Shown here: positions 41,319-49,547 of the stretch, piece after piece
Numbering within the stretch: position 1 is the stretch's first letter
Layout of the letters: every line of letters begins with the position of its first letter
Assembly (NCBI RefSeq): GCF_017813365.1
Contig: NZ_JAGIZA010000013.1
Span: forward strand, 62,001-126,000
Source: Roseomonas indoligenes
GTDB lineage: Bacteria > Pseudomonadota > Alphaproteobacteria > Acetobacterales > Acetobacteraceae
DNA: 64,000 bases
Direction: 5' to 3'
Notes under the pieces: model-generated
What the model was told of the DNA's origin: nothing
Seen by the model: the letters and a program-made list of their open reading frames with translations, nothing else
Database searches by the model: none
Position numbers and translations under genes: made by a program

Positions 41319-42907
41319 AGACCGGCTTCCGGCAGTCCATGGCTTGGCTGCACACCTGGTCCGGCCTGCTGGCGGGCTGGATTCTCTTCGCCGTCTTCCT
41401 GACCGGCACGGCCAGCTACTTCCGCCCGGAGATCACCGCCTGGATGCGGTCCGAGGCGTACCGCGCCGGCCCGCCGACGCCATCTGCCCAGCCCATGGTG
41501 GACGCGCTGGCCCGGATGGCGCCCGGCGGCTTCACCCTGCTGCTGCCGGACGGGCGGGAGACGCTGGGCAACGCCTACTGGCGCGAGAGCGGGGCCGGCC
41601 GCCGCGGCTTCCGGGAGGCGATCCTGGATCCGGCGACGGGCGAGCTGGTGGCGGGGCGGGAAACGCGGGGCGGCGAGTTCTTCTTCCGGCTGCATTTCCA
41701 GCTCCACTACATGAGCCCGCTCTGGGGACGCTGGATCGTCAGCTTCTGCGCCATGATGATGCTGGTCGCGATCATCAGCGGCATCGTCACGCACAAGCGC
41801 ATCTTCGCGGACTTTTTCACCTTCCGCCCGCGCAAGGGCCAGCGCTCCTGGATCGACGCGCATGCGGCGGTCGCGACCCTCGCGCTGCCCTACCACGCGA
41901 TGATCACCTTCACCGGGCTGGTCACGCTGATGCTGATGCTCATGCCCTGGGGCATGCAGGTGGCCTACCCCGGCGATCCGCGCGGCTTCAGCAACGAGGT
42001 CTTCGGGCGCGCGGCCGCCGGGCGCCCCTCGGGGAGGCCGGCGCCGCTGGTGCCCGTGGATCCGTTGCTGGCGGAGGCCTCGCGGATCTGGGGCGGGGCT
42101 CCGGCCGGGCGCATCGCCGTCTCCCACCCCGGTGATGCCGCGGCGCGGGTGGAGGTGCTGCGCGGGCCGGAAGGGCGGCTCTCGAACCAGCGCGACGCCG
42201 TGATCTTCGATGGCGTCACCGGTGCCCTGATCGCGCGCGAGGGCATGACAAGCGGCGCGGCGGCAACGCACGGCACGATGTACGGCCTGCACCTCGGGCG
42301 TTTCGCTGGGCCGGTGCTGCGGGCGCTGTTCTTCCTCTCCGCCCTCGCCGGCACAGCGATGGTCGGCACCGGTTTGGTCCTCTGGGCGGTGAAGGAACGG
42401 CAGGCGGCGGCCAAGGCTGGCCGCATCGGCTTCGGGCTGGGGCTTGTGGAGGTGTTGAACCTTGCGACCATCGCCGGCCTTCCCGCTGCCATGGCCGCCT
42501 TTCTCTGCCTCAACCGCCTTCTTCCTGCCGGCCTCGCCGGGCGGGCTGATTGGGAGGTGAACGGCTTCTTCATGGTTTGGGGCACCCTGCTCCTGCACGC
42601 CGCCCTGCGCCTGGGCGGCCGGCGCGGCTGGGTGGAGCAGTTCGCCCTCGCCGGCCTGCTCGGGCTCGGCCTGCCGGTGTTGAACGCCCTGACGAGCCCT
42701 TGGCACCTCGGCGTCACTCTGCCGGCTGGGGAGTGGCGGTTGGCCGGGCTGGACCTGATCGTGGCGGCGCTCGGTGCTCTCCTCGGGGGCGCGGCGATCC
42801 TCCTCGCTCGCCGCCAGGATTTGCCGGCCCGGAAGGTGCGGAAGATGGCGCATGGGGCGGCACCGGCCGTGCCGCCCACCATGCGGCACGGGCAAGCGGC
42901 GGAATGA
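41315..42907 (+). CDS. PepSY-associated transmembrane protein (siderophore-iron reductase-like)
   Basis: A 530-residue inner-membrane protein with a start MKTGFRQSMAWLHTWSGLLAGW, FRLHFQLHYMSPLWGRWIVS, AIISGIVTHKRIF, DAHAAVATLALPYHAMITFTG, and several further helices. The histidines in these helices are typical of PepSY_TM proteins, which bind haem and are linked to reduction of ferric siderophores in the periplasm. The GTG start is preceded by GGGAGG and overlaps DUF3649; the stop overlaps DUF3325 by ATGA. Confidence 0.9.
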   Translation: MKTGFRQSMAWLHTWSGLLAGWILFAVFLTGTASYFRPEITAWMRSEAYRAGPPTPSAQPMVDALARMAPGGFTLLLPDGRETLGNAYWRESGAGRRGFREAILDPATGELVAGRETRGGEFFFRLHFQLHYMSPLWGRWIVSFCAMMMLVAIISGIVTHKRIFADFFTFRPRKGQRSWIDAHAAVATLALPYHAMITFTGLVTLMLMLMPWGMQVAYPGDPRGFSNEVFGRAAAGRPSGRPAPLVPVDPLLAEASRIWGGAPAGRIAVSHPGDAAARVEVLRGPEGRLSNQRDAVIFDGVTGALIAREGMTSGAAATHGTMYGLHLGRFAGPVLRALFFLSALAGTAMVGTGLVLWAVKERQAAAKAGRIGFGLGLVEVLNLATIAGLPAAMAAFLCLNRLLPAGLAGRADWEVNGFFMVWGTLLLHAALRLGGRRGWVEQFALAGLLGLGLPVLNALTSPWHLGVTLPAGEWRLAGLDLIVAALGALLGGAAILLARRQDLPARKVRKMAHGAAPAVPPTMRHGQAAE

Positions 42908-43227
42908 CGACCCTGGCGCTGGCCTTGGCCTATGCTGGCTTCACGGGGCTGTGCCTCGCGATGGAACGGCACCACGAACAGGTCTTCGGCACTCGTCGGG
43001 TTCCACCTATGCGCGGGTCCCTCTTCCGGGGCGCGGGGTGGCTACTGCTCGTCATTTCCCTCCTCGTGTCTGTGCTGGGGGCGGGCCCGGTGCTCGGCAT
43101 CCTTCTCTGGGCCGGGCTGCTCACAGCCGCCGCCCTGCTGCTGGCCCTCCTCCTGGCCTTTACGCCGCGGGCGGCTGCCGCCGTCGCGCTGTCGCCTTTC
43201 CCCGTCGCGCTGCTTCTGATGCTTTAG
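42904..43227 (+). CDS. DUF3325 membrane protein
   Basis: A 107-residue protein with four hydrophobic segments (ALALAYAGFTGLCLAMERHHEQVFG at the start, then GAGWLLLVISLLVSVLGAG and two further helices). The N-terminal ME-HH motif and overall plan fit DUF3325, the usual third member of DUF3649-PepSY operons. Its ATG overlaps the PepSY stop. The function is unknown; it probably helps the reductase complex in the inner membrane. Confidence 0.8.
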   Translation: MTTLALALAYAGFTGLCLAMERHHEQVFGTRRVPPMRGSLFRGAGWLLLVISLLVSVLGAGPVLGILLWAGLLTAAALLLALLLAFTPRAAAAVALSPFPVALLLML

Positions 43228-43275
43228 GGCCTTTGACGCGCCCACGGCCGCTGTGGGTGACGAGCGACGTTTTCC

Positions 43276-43320
43276 CTCTCCGGAGAGGCGTTCGTCTCCG
43301 GAGATTGGGATTTGGGCGAT
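43276..43320 (+). repeat. Dispersed 45-nt repeat, copy B
   Basis: Second copy of the element at 35500-35544; here CTCTCCGGAGAG is a perfect palindrome and GGGATTTGGGCGAT ends the shared part at 43320. It lies about 150 nt before the Bug gene. Confidence 0.55.
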
Positions 43321-43470
43321 CGGCCTTTCAACATACCGCTTCGCCCTCAAGCTCCAAGGTCCTCTGGCGGAGGGGGGCCGTTCTCATCACGATCCAGGGC
43401 CGGGATCGCCGTACGGAGTGAGTCTCGGCACTCCGTGCTAACCTCCTCAGCGATAAAGGAGGAAACGTGT

Positions 43471-44442
43471 ATGCGCTCTCGCCGCTCTCTGCTCGCTGCC
43501 GGAGGACTGACACTGCTCCCTGGCGTGGCACTAGCCCAGAGTTGGGAGCCCAGCCGCCCCATACGCTTCGTTGTCCCCTTTGTCGCAGGCGGTAGCACCG
43601 ATGTCGCAGCGCGCGTCATCGCGGAGCGCATGGGGCCGATCCTCGGCCAGCCAGTGGTTGTCGAGAACCGGGGCGGCTCCGGAGGGAATATTGGCGGCGA
43701 GATGGTGGTGCGCGCCGCGCCGGACGGCCATACGATCCTGATGGGCGTCACCGGTCTGTTGACCACCAATCCGCATATCTATCGTGCCATGCCTTTCGAC
43801 CCCGCGAAGGATCTGGCGCCGGTCTCGATGGCGTATACGAGCGACCTGGTCATCGTGGTGCCGAACAGCCTGCCGGTCCGCACCCTGCAGGAGTTCGTGT
43901 CCTACGCGAAGGCACGGCCCGGCCAGCTCTCCTTCGGCAGCTCGGGTCACGGCGCCTCGACGCACACGGCAGCGGAGTTGTTCCGGCTCCAGGCCGGGGT
44001 CGACATGCAGCACGTGCCCTATCGCGGCAGCGGGGCGGCGATCAACGACCTGATGGCGGGCACGATCCAGATGATGGCGATCCAGATCGCTGGCGCGGTC
44101 GGGCAGATTCGCGATGGCCAGGTCAAAGCCTTGGCGGCCACAGGCCCGCGCCGGCACCCGCTGATCCCTGATGTCCCGTCCATCGGCGAGGCGGGGTTCC
44201 CAGGAGCCGTGGCCACCAGCTGGGGCTGCGTCATGGCACCGGGCGGCACGCCGGCGCCGGTCATCGCCGGTCTGAACCGGGCCGTGGTGGAGGCGCTGGC
44301 AACGCCCGCGGTGCAGCTGCGCCTCTCCGGTGCCGGCGTTGATGGCGAGGCCTCCACGCCCGAGGCACTGGCAGCCTTCCTGGAGACCGAGCGCGAGAAG
44401 TGGGGCCGGGTGGTGCGAGAGGCCCGCATCAGCGTGGAGTAG
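43471..44442 (+). CDS. Bug-family substrate-binding protein
   Basis: Periplasmic carboxylate-binding protein. The 323-residue product has a signal peptide (RSRRSLLAAGGLTLLPGVALAQ), then SRPIRFVVPFVAGGSTDVAAR, VVVENRGGSGGNIGGE, LSFGSSGHGASTHTAAELF, HVPYRGSGAAINDLMAGTIQ and IPDVPSIGEAGF. AGGAGG lies 9 nt before the ATG. It is monocistronic with no transporter membrane genes nearby. Confidence 0.92.
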   Translation: MRSRRSLLAAGGLTLLPGVALAQSWEPSRPIRFVVPFVAGGSTDVAARVIAERMGPILGQPVVVENRGGSGGNIGGEMVVRAAPDGHTILMGVTGLLTTNPHIYRAMPFDPAKDLAPVSMAYTSDLVIVVPNSLPVRTLQEFVSYAKARPGQLSFGSSGHGASTHTAAELFRLQAGVDMQHVPYRGSGAAINDLMAGTIQMMAIQIAGAVGQIRDGQVKALAATGPRRHPLIPDVPSIGEAGFPGAVATSWGCVMAPGGTPAPVIAGLNRAVVEALATPAVQLRLSGAGVDGEASTPEALAAFLETEREKWGRVVREARISVE

Positions 44443-44775
44443 CGCTGTGGGAGCCGCGAACGGTATCACGCCTGCGGCGCAAGCTTGAGTCGTGAGGCGC
44501 CTGCATGGCGTAACAGCTTGGGATGGTGGCGATGAGTGGAGACGCCTAAGCCAGGGCTAGATCCCTGGTGTAGCCAGCGAGCTGTTGAAAGGTCCTCGCG
44601 GCTCTGCGCAGCTCGCGGCTGGCAAGGAACCGGTACAGCACCGTATTCCACCTCCCCTCCCGCGGCAGAGTTTGGCCGTCAGGGCAACGGCCGCTTTCGG
44701 GACGGCGCCTGGCGAGTGCAGACCCGTGCCGTGCCTTGAGCGGTCTGGCGATGGGCTCCGAAGTGCAGGCGCCGG
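44443..44775. other. Intergenic region with a structured segment (possible group II intron remnant)
   Basis: No protein gene is supported. The stretch at about 44510-44605 (AGCTTGGGATGGTGGCGATG ... CTGTTGAAAGGT) resembles, from memory, the 5' region of bacterial group II introns, and contains the hairpin CCAGGG 44551-44556 with CCCTGG 44563-44568. No reverse transcriptase or domain V is seen, so at most this is a fragment. The identification is weak. Confidence 0.25.
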
Positions 44776-45582
44776 CTATTCCCTGGTGTAGGGCGGCCGG
44801 GTGAAACCAGCGGGCGAGAGTGTGAAGATCTCGCAGCCGCTCTCGGTAACCCCGACGCTGTGCTCGAATTGCGCGGAAAGACTGCGGTCGCGGGCCACGG
44901 CGGTCCAGCCATCGCCCAGGATCTTCACCTCGGGCCGGCCTGCGTTGACCATCGGCTCCACTGTCAGGAACATACCAGGGCGAAGCTCCGGGCCTTTACC
45001 CCTCTGGCCGTAATTGAGGACGTTTGGCGCGGCATGATAGGTGCGGCCGAGCCCGTGGCCGCAGAAATCCCGCACCACTGCGAACCGCGCGGCCTCGACA
45101 TGGCTCTGGATCGCGAAGCCGATGTCGCCCAGGGTGGCCCCAGGACGCACGACGGCGATGCCGCGCATCATCGCCTCGTAGGCCACCTCAATCAGCCGCA
45201 TTGCGCGAGTGCTGATCTTCCCGACCGGGTACATGCGGCTGCTGTCCCCATGCCACCCGTTGAGGATGACGGCGAGGTCGATGTTGAGGATATCCCCTTC
45301 CACCAGCGCCCGGTCTCCGGGAATGCCGTGACAAACGACATGGTTCAGGGAGATGCAGGTCGCGTGGGTGTAGCCCTGGTAGCCCAGCGAGGCCGGGATG
45401 CCGCCGCGCTCCACGATGTACGCGTGGCAGAGCCGGTCCAGTTCCGCCGTGCTGATGCCCTCGCGAACATGCGCCGTGATCATGTCGAGCGTCTCCGCAG
45501 CGAGCCTCCCCGCGGCGCGCATGCCGATAAAATCCTCGGGCGCATGCAGCTCGATGCGTCGGTCGTCGACTGTGTCGGTCAT
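44776..45582 (-). CDS. map: Methionine aminopeptidase, type I
   Basis: Removes the initiator methionine from new proteins. The 268-residue metalloenzyme has GIPASLGYQGYTHATCISLNHVVCHGIPG (with the substrate-pocket histidine), metal ligands in NIDLAVILNGWHGDSSRMY (D and D), DFCGHGLGRTYH (H), FLTVEPMVNAG (E) and SAQFEHSVGVTE (E). All five metal ligands are present. It lies 33 nt after a TetR regulator on the same strand, an unusual partner for map, which suggests a second, regulated copy in this genome. Confidence 0.94.
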   Translation of the reverse strand: MTDTVDDRRIELHAPEDFIGMRAAGRLAAETLDMITAHVREGISTAELDRLCHAYIVERGGIPASLGYQGYTHATCISLNHVVCHGIPGDRALVEGDILNIDLAVILNGWHGDSSRMYPVGKISTRAMRLIEVAYEAMMRGIAVVRPGATLGDIGFAIQSHVEAARFAVVRDFCGHGLGRTYHAAPNVLNYGQRGKGPELRPGMFLTVEPMVNAGRPEVKILGDGWTAVARDRSLSAQFEHSVGVTESGCEIFTLSPAGFTRPPYTRE

Positions 45583-45614
45583 ATCGGCTCTGAAGGAATC
45601 TGTGGGACAGGGAT

Positions 45615-46232
45615 TTAGGCCGCCCGCATCCCAGCGCCGCGCTTGCCCGCATGGGCGAGCGGCACTGCCGCGTGCAGCTCGGCGATCATCTGCCCGGCGA
45701 AGGTCGGAATGGCGCCTTTTGCCAGCAGGTGCGGACGGATGATGGCGATCGGCGCGTCAAAGATCAGGAACTTGGCACGCGCGAGGTCTTCTTCCGGGCT
45801 GGCGCCGGCACCGACCTGCGCAATGCAGGTGCGGAACGCCCCATCCATTTCACTCTCCAGCTTCTCCATCTCCTGCCGGAGACGTTCCGGTGGAGGTGCG
45901 TCCTCGAACAGGGTGACAGGCTCGTGCTGCAGGAGGAAGCGGGCACGTTGCCGGTCCTCCTCTGCCCAGGGCAGCAGAGCCAGCGCGGCCTCGCGCGGGC
46001 TTCCGGCCTGCAGAAGCGGGACCAGTACCCCCGCCAGCGAGCCGTAGCTGGCGTTCCATGCAGCGGCAAGGATCGCCGACCGAGACTCGAAGCGATGGTA
46101 GATTGAGCCCGTCGGGGCGCCGACCCGCCGAGCAATGGCCTGCATGGTTGCGGCGCCGGGACCACCTTCGGCCACCAGGGCAGTGGCGGCGTCGATGAAA
46201 TGCTCTTCCGAGTAGCGGGCTGTCCTGACCAT
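45615..46232 (-). CDS. TetR-family transcriptional regulator
   Basis: The 205-residue regulator has an N-terminal TetR helix-turn-helix (YSEEHFIDAATALVAEGGPGAATMQAIARRVGAPTGSIYHRFESRSAIL) at residues 7-55 and a ligand-binding helical C-terminal domain. It lies just upstream of map on the same strand and probably shares its transcript. An inverted repeat overlaps its start codon, consistent with autoregulation. Confidence 0.9.
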   Translation of the reverse strand: MVRTARYSEEHFIDAATALVAEGGPGAATMQAIARRVGAPTGSIYHRFESRSAILAAAWNASYGSLAGVLVPLLQAGSPREAALALLPWAEEDRQRARFLLQHEPVTLFEDAPPPERLRQEMEKLESEMDGAFRTCIAQVGAGASPEEDLARAKFLIFDAPIAIIRPHLLAKGAIPTFAGQMIAELHAAVPLAHAGKRGAGMRAA

Positions 46233-46261
46233 CGAAATAGTTTAACTGTTCTAGAATGGTC
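46227..46261. promoter_or_regulatory. Operator candidate at the TetR gene start
   Basis: GACCAT 46227-46232 and ATGGTC 46256-46261 form an inverted repeat enclosing the palindrome AGTTTAACT 46239-46247 in an AT-rich stretch. It overlaps the tetR start codon and could be its operator. Confidence 0.3.
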
Positions 46262-46586
46262 GGTCTATATCCTGATGCGGGCCTAGCATCCTCTTGCACG
46301 CTGTTGAGCTGACGCGGGATGACACCGCGATCCCGGAAATCGGCTAGCCGGCTCCGGCCTGATACCGCCGAGCTGATGAAGTGATCCCTCTGATCCAGGC
46401 CTGCTGTCGACCGGCGGCATTTCCCCGTGCTCAAGTTCCTGCCTGACCCGGCGCCGGCCATAGGAAACCGAGGGGTGATAGACCCGGGCGGTGTCGCCCA
46501 GACCGGGCATCTCCGCCGCGACCGTGAGCGGCTGATCTACCCCAAGGGGTTGCCGCCCCCCTCCCCCCGGTTCACCATGCCCGGGC
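46262..46586. other. Intergenic region upstream of the SPFH gene
   Basis: About 325 nt without a convincing gene. A minus-strand stretch near 46415-46500 reads VYHPSVSYGRRRVRQELEHG, weakly like an IS3 OrfB segment, possibly a relic. The promoter for the SPFH operon should lie here. Confidence 0.3.
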
Positions 46587-47606
46587 ATGGCCGAGATCAC
46601 CTGGTTCTTCGCGTACCGCCACCTCCGCAGCGAGGCGTCGAGCCACGTCATCACCTTCCGGCGCGGCCAGCGCGTCCGCTCCGGCCGCGGCCTGGCCTTC
46701 TGGTTCCGCCCGGACCGCACGAGCATCGCCGAGGTTCCGGCCGATGACCGCGACACCGATTTCGTCTTCCAGGCGCGCTCGCGCGACTACCAGGTCGTCA
46801 CGGTGCAGGGCACGATCACCTGGCGCGCGGCGGAGCCCGAGGCGCTGGCCTCCCGCGTGGACTTCACCATCGACCTTCGCACCGGGCGCCTCCGCACCGA
46901 CCCGCTGGACCGTATCGCGAGCCTCCTCATCGGCCTCGCCCAGTATCAGGCCGCGCGCTACGTCGAGCACCGCCCGGTGAACGACCTCCTGGTGGAGGGT
47001 GCGGCGCCGCTGCAGGACGGGATCGCCGCGTCGCTCACGGCCGACCCCCGGCTGCGCGAGATGGGCCTTTCGGTGGTCACGGTCCGCATCGCCGGCCTCA
47101 GCCCGAGCGCGGAGCTGGCGCGCGCGCTGGAGACGCCGACCTTCGAGCGCGCGCAGGGGCTGGCCGACGAGGCCGCCTTTACCCGCCGCGCCCAGGCCGT
47201 GGAGAAGGAGCGCGCCATCGCCGAGAACGAGCTCTCCACCAGGGTCGAGCTCGCCCGGCGCCAGGCCGCCCTCATCGCGCAGGAGGATGAGAACGCCCGC
47301 CGGCAGGCCGAGGGCCGGGCCGAGGCAGGGCGCATCGGCTCCGAGGCCGAGGCGGCGCGCATCCGAGTGGTGGAGGCAGCCCGCAACGCCGCGGAAGGCG
47401 AGCGCCTGGCCCTGCTGCGCGACACCGACCCTGCCGTGCTGCAGTCCCTCGTGCTCCGCGCCTTTGCCGAGAAGCTGACGAAGATCGAGACGCTCAACGT
47501 CACGCCCGATCTCACGGCCGCGCTGAACGGCGTGCTGCGTGGCCGCGATGTGCCGCCCGCCGCAGCGCGGGGCGACGCGCCCAGGGACGTCTCGACGGGG
47601 CGGTGA
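46587..47606 (+). CDS. SPFH/Band 7 domain protein
   Basis: A stomatin/prohibitin-like scaffold. The 339-residue product begins MAEITWFFAYRHLRSEASSH, without a clear membrane helix, then an SPFH domain at about residues 15-190 (RRGQRVRSGRGLAFWFRPDRTSIAEVPADDRD, VVTVQGTITWRAAEPEALASRV, GLSVVTVRIAGLSPSAELARAL). A long charged helix follows (residues 195-290, RAQAVEKERAIAENELSTRVELARRQAALIAQEDENARRQAE), the usual coiled coil for oligomer formation. The stop overlaps the NAD-kinase-like gene by GTGA, so the two are translationally coupled and probably work together. Confidence 0.88.
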   Translation: MAEITWFFAYRHLRSEASSHVITFRRGQRVRSGRGLAFWFRPDRTSIAEVPADDRDTDFVFQARSRDYQVVTVQGTITWRAAEPEALASRVDFTIDLRTGRLRTDPLDRIASLLIGLAQYQAARYVEHRPVNDLLVEGAAPLQDGIAASLTADPRLREMGLSVVTVRIAGLSPSAELARALETPTFERAQGLADEAAFTRRAQAVEKERAIAENELSTRVELARRQAALIAQEDENARRQAEGRAEAGRIGSEAEAARIRVVEAARNAAEGERLALLRDTDPAVLQSLVLRAFAEKLTKIETLNVTPDLTAALNGVLRGRDVPPAAARGDAPRDVSTGR

Positions 47607-48829
47607 GCGGCGCCCTCGCCCCCAGGCTCGTCCTCGTCACGCGCGAGACCGAGTACGAGGGCCTGCTGGCCCGCCACGCCACGCGCGGACAGGCCGACGC
47701 CTTCCTGCGCCGGCGATCGCAGAGCCTGGAAGGGCTGGACGCCCAGCGGGAGCACGTCACCGCCCTGCTCGCCGAGATCCGCGCGGCCGTGCCGAAGGGC
47801 TGGCGCATCGCCGCCGTGCGCCGCGCGGAGTTGGACCGCTTCCTTTTCGGGCCGGAGGACGTGGTGGTCGCGGTCGGCCAGGACGGGCTGGTGGCGAATG
47901 TTGCCAAGTACCTTTCCGGCCAGCCTGTGATCGGGGTGAACGCCGACCCCGCACGCAACGCGGGCGTCCTCGTTCCGCACACCGCCGCCGCGGCCGCCGC
48001 GATGCTGCCGGCGGCCGCGGCCGGGACCCTGCGCACGGAACGTCGCACGATGATCCGGGCCGAACTGGATGACGGCCAGGTCCTGCTGGCGCTGAACGAG
48101 GTGTTCGTCGGCCATGCCAGCCATCAATCCGCCCGCTACAGCCTGAGCCATGGGGGGCGCCAGGAGGCACAGTCCTCCTCCGGCCTCATCGTCGCCAGCG
48201 GCACGGGCGCGACGGGCTGGGCCCTCTCCATCGGCCGGGCGACGGGGGTGACCGTCGATCTGCGCCCCGACGAGCCGGCGGCGATGTTCCTGGTCCGCGA
48301 GCCCTGGCCGAGCAGGGCCACCGGCACCGGACTCGTGAGCGGACGTCTGGAGGGCGAGGACTCTCTCCTCATCGTCTCCCGCATGAACGAAGGCGGGGTG
48401 GTCTTCGCGGACGGGATGGAAGGTGACCGGCTGGATTTCGCCTGGGGCCGGACCCTTCGCGTGTCGGTCGCCCGGCAACACCTCCACTTCGTGCCGGGCG
48501 GCAATCCCCTGCCCGAGCCGCAGCGCTCCGTGCCCACGCGACGCCCCTCCCCCGCTTCCGGCCGTTCCCCGGAGAGAAGAGAGACGCGCCGCAACACGCC
48601 TCCAACCTCCCCTGCGGGACCGGCGGGCGCGGTCCGTCCTGCGCAGCGGGTCCGTTCCGCCGCTTCACCGAGACGACGGCGGTGGGGCCGCATCGCCGTC
48701 GCTCTCCTCATCCTCGCGCTGCTGCCCTACGCCTGCGCGCTGCTCATTTCCCCGCCCTCCGACACGCCGGCCGCGCTCGCCCCTTGGCCCGCAGCCCAGC
48801 CGGATCCGGCGGGGAAAATCCGGCAGTAG
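47603..48829 (+). CDS. NAD-kinase-like protein with C-terminal membrane anchor
   Basis: A 408-residue protein whose residues 1-285 follow the NAD kinase fold: DVVVAVGQDGLVANVAKYLSGQPVIGVNADP (GQDG in place of the canonical GGDG), LLALNEVFVGHASHQSARYSL (the NE motif) and LIVASGTGATGWALSIG (the TGSTAY-like glycine loop). The conserved aspartate is kept. Residues 290-355 are an arginine- and proline-rich linker, and residues 360-378 a single membrane helix (IAVALLILALLPYACALLI) with a short tail. The altered motif and anchor argue against housekeeping NadK. Phosphorylation of NAD or another diphosphate lipid is possible; activity is unknown. Confidence 0.8.
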   Translation: MSGALAPRLVLVTRETEYEGLLARHATRGQADAFLRRRSQSLEGLDAQREHVTALLAEIRAAVPKGWRIAAVRRAELDRFLFGPEDVVVAVGQDGLVANVAKYLSGQPVIGVNADPARNAGVLVPHTAAAAAAMLPAAAAGTLRTERRTMIRAELDDGQVLLALNEVFVGHASHQSARYSLSHGGRQEAQSSSGLIVASGTGATGWALSIGRATGVTVDLRPDEPAAMFLVREPWPSRATGTGLVSGRLEGEDSLLIVSRMNEGGVVFADGMEGDRLDFAWGRTLRVSVARQHLHFVPGGNPLPEPQRSVPTRRPSPASGRSPERRETRRNTPPTSPAGPAGAVRPAQRVRSAASPRRRRWGRIAVALLILALLPYACALLISPPSDTPAALAPWPAAQPDPAGKIRQ

Positions 48830-49055
48830 CGTTGCGGGCCGCGCTCGCCCGGCTTCCGGAGCCTCAGCACGTCGCTTCGACCTCGAATGAATTTGCCTCT
48901 GCCGGCGGGTGCTGCTGGCGCTCCGGGCCGCGCCGGGTGGTGCAGCGCCGGCACGACGTCAGGATGTGGGAAGAAGGTCCGAAGCCCGCCGCACCGGTTC
49001 AGCGCGAGGGACTGGCTGAATTCGGCCGATCTTGCCCCCGCGCCCGACCGCGATC

Positions 49056-49547
49056 TCAGGGACGGACGGCCGTGACCTCAATCTCGACAAGCCAGCCGGG
49101 GTTGACCAGCCCCGCCACCTGCATGACGGAGCGGGCCGGAAGGTTGGGCTGGGCCGGGGTGCCGTAGCGCTCCGTATAGGCCGCCATGAAGCCATCAAAG
49201 TCCATGCGGCCGCCCTTGTCGGGATCGCCGACAAGGAAGACCTGCATGCGGACGACGTCGCCCAGGCCAAGGCCGATGGAACGCAGCGCGGCCTCGATGC
49301 GGTCGAGGACGGATTTCGTCTGCGCGCGAGTGTCGCCGAAGGAGAGGACGGAGTTGCGCGGAGCGTCCGCGTTTGCCACGGCGGGCACCATGCCGCTGAC
49401 GAGGACCTGCGTGCGGCCGGCGGGCACCTCCACCGCCATGGCGATGGGGAAGTTGGATCCGGGGGTGCGGTGGCGCGTGACCTCCTGCGCCACGGCAGGC
49501 AGGGTCGCGGCAGAAAGGATTGCGGCGAGGGTGAGCGCGCGGATCAT
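49056..49547 (-). CDS. Exported RidA-family protein
   Basis: RidA/YjgF proteins hydrolyse reactive imines and enamines to ketones and ammonia. The 163-residue product carries a signal peptide (MIRALTLAAILSAATLPAVAQ), unusual for this mostly cytosolic family, then PIAMAVEVPAGRTQVLVSGMVP, LDRIEAALRSIGLGLGDVVRMQVFLVG, YTERYGTPAQPNLPARSVMQVAGL with the catalytic arginine, and VEIEVTAVRP. It overlaps the cytochrome gene upstream by ATGA. Export fits a role in clearing imines made by the co-encoded periplasmic amine oxidase. Confidence 0.9.
   Translation of the reverse strand: MIRALTLAAILSAATLPAVAQEVTRHRTPGSNFPIAMAVEVPAGRTQVLVSGMVPAVANADAPRNSVLSFGDTRAQTKSVLDRIEAALRSIGLGLGDVVRMQVFLVGDPDKGGRMDFDGFMAAYTERYGTPAQPNLPARSVMQVAGLVNPGWLVEIEVTAVRP

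Noticed and set aside
46415-46500. IS3 OrfB-like stretch on the minus strand
   Set aside because: Only about 20 residues look similar, too little to call an element.
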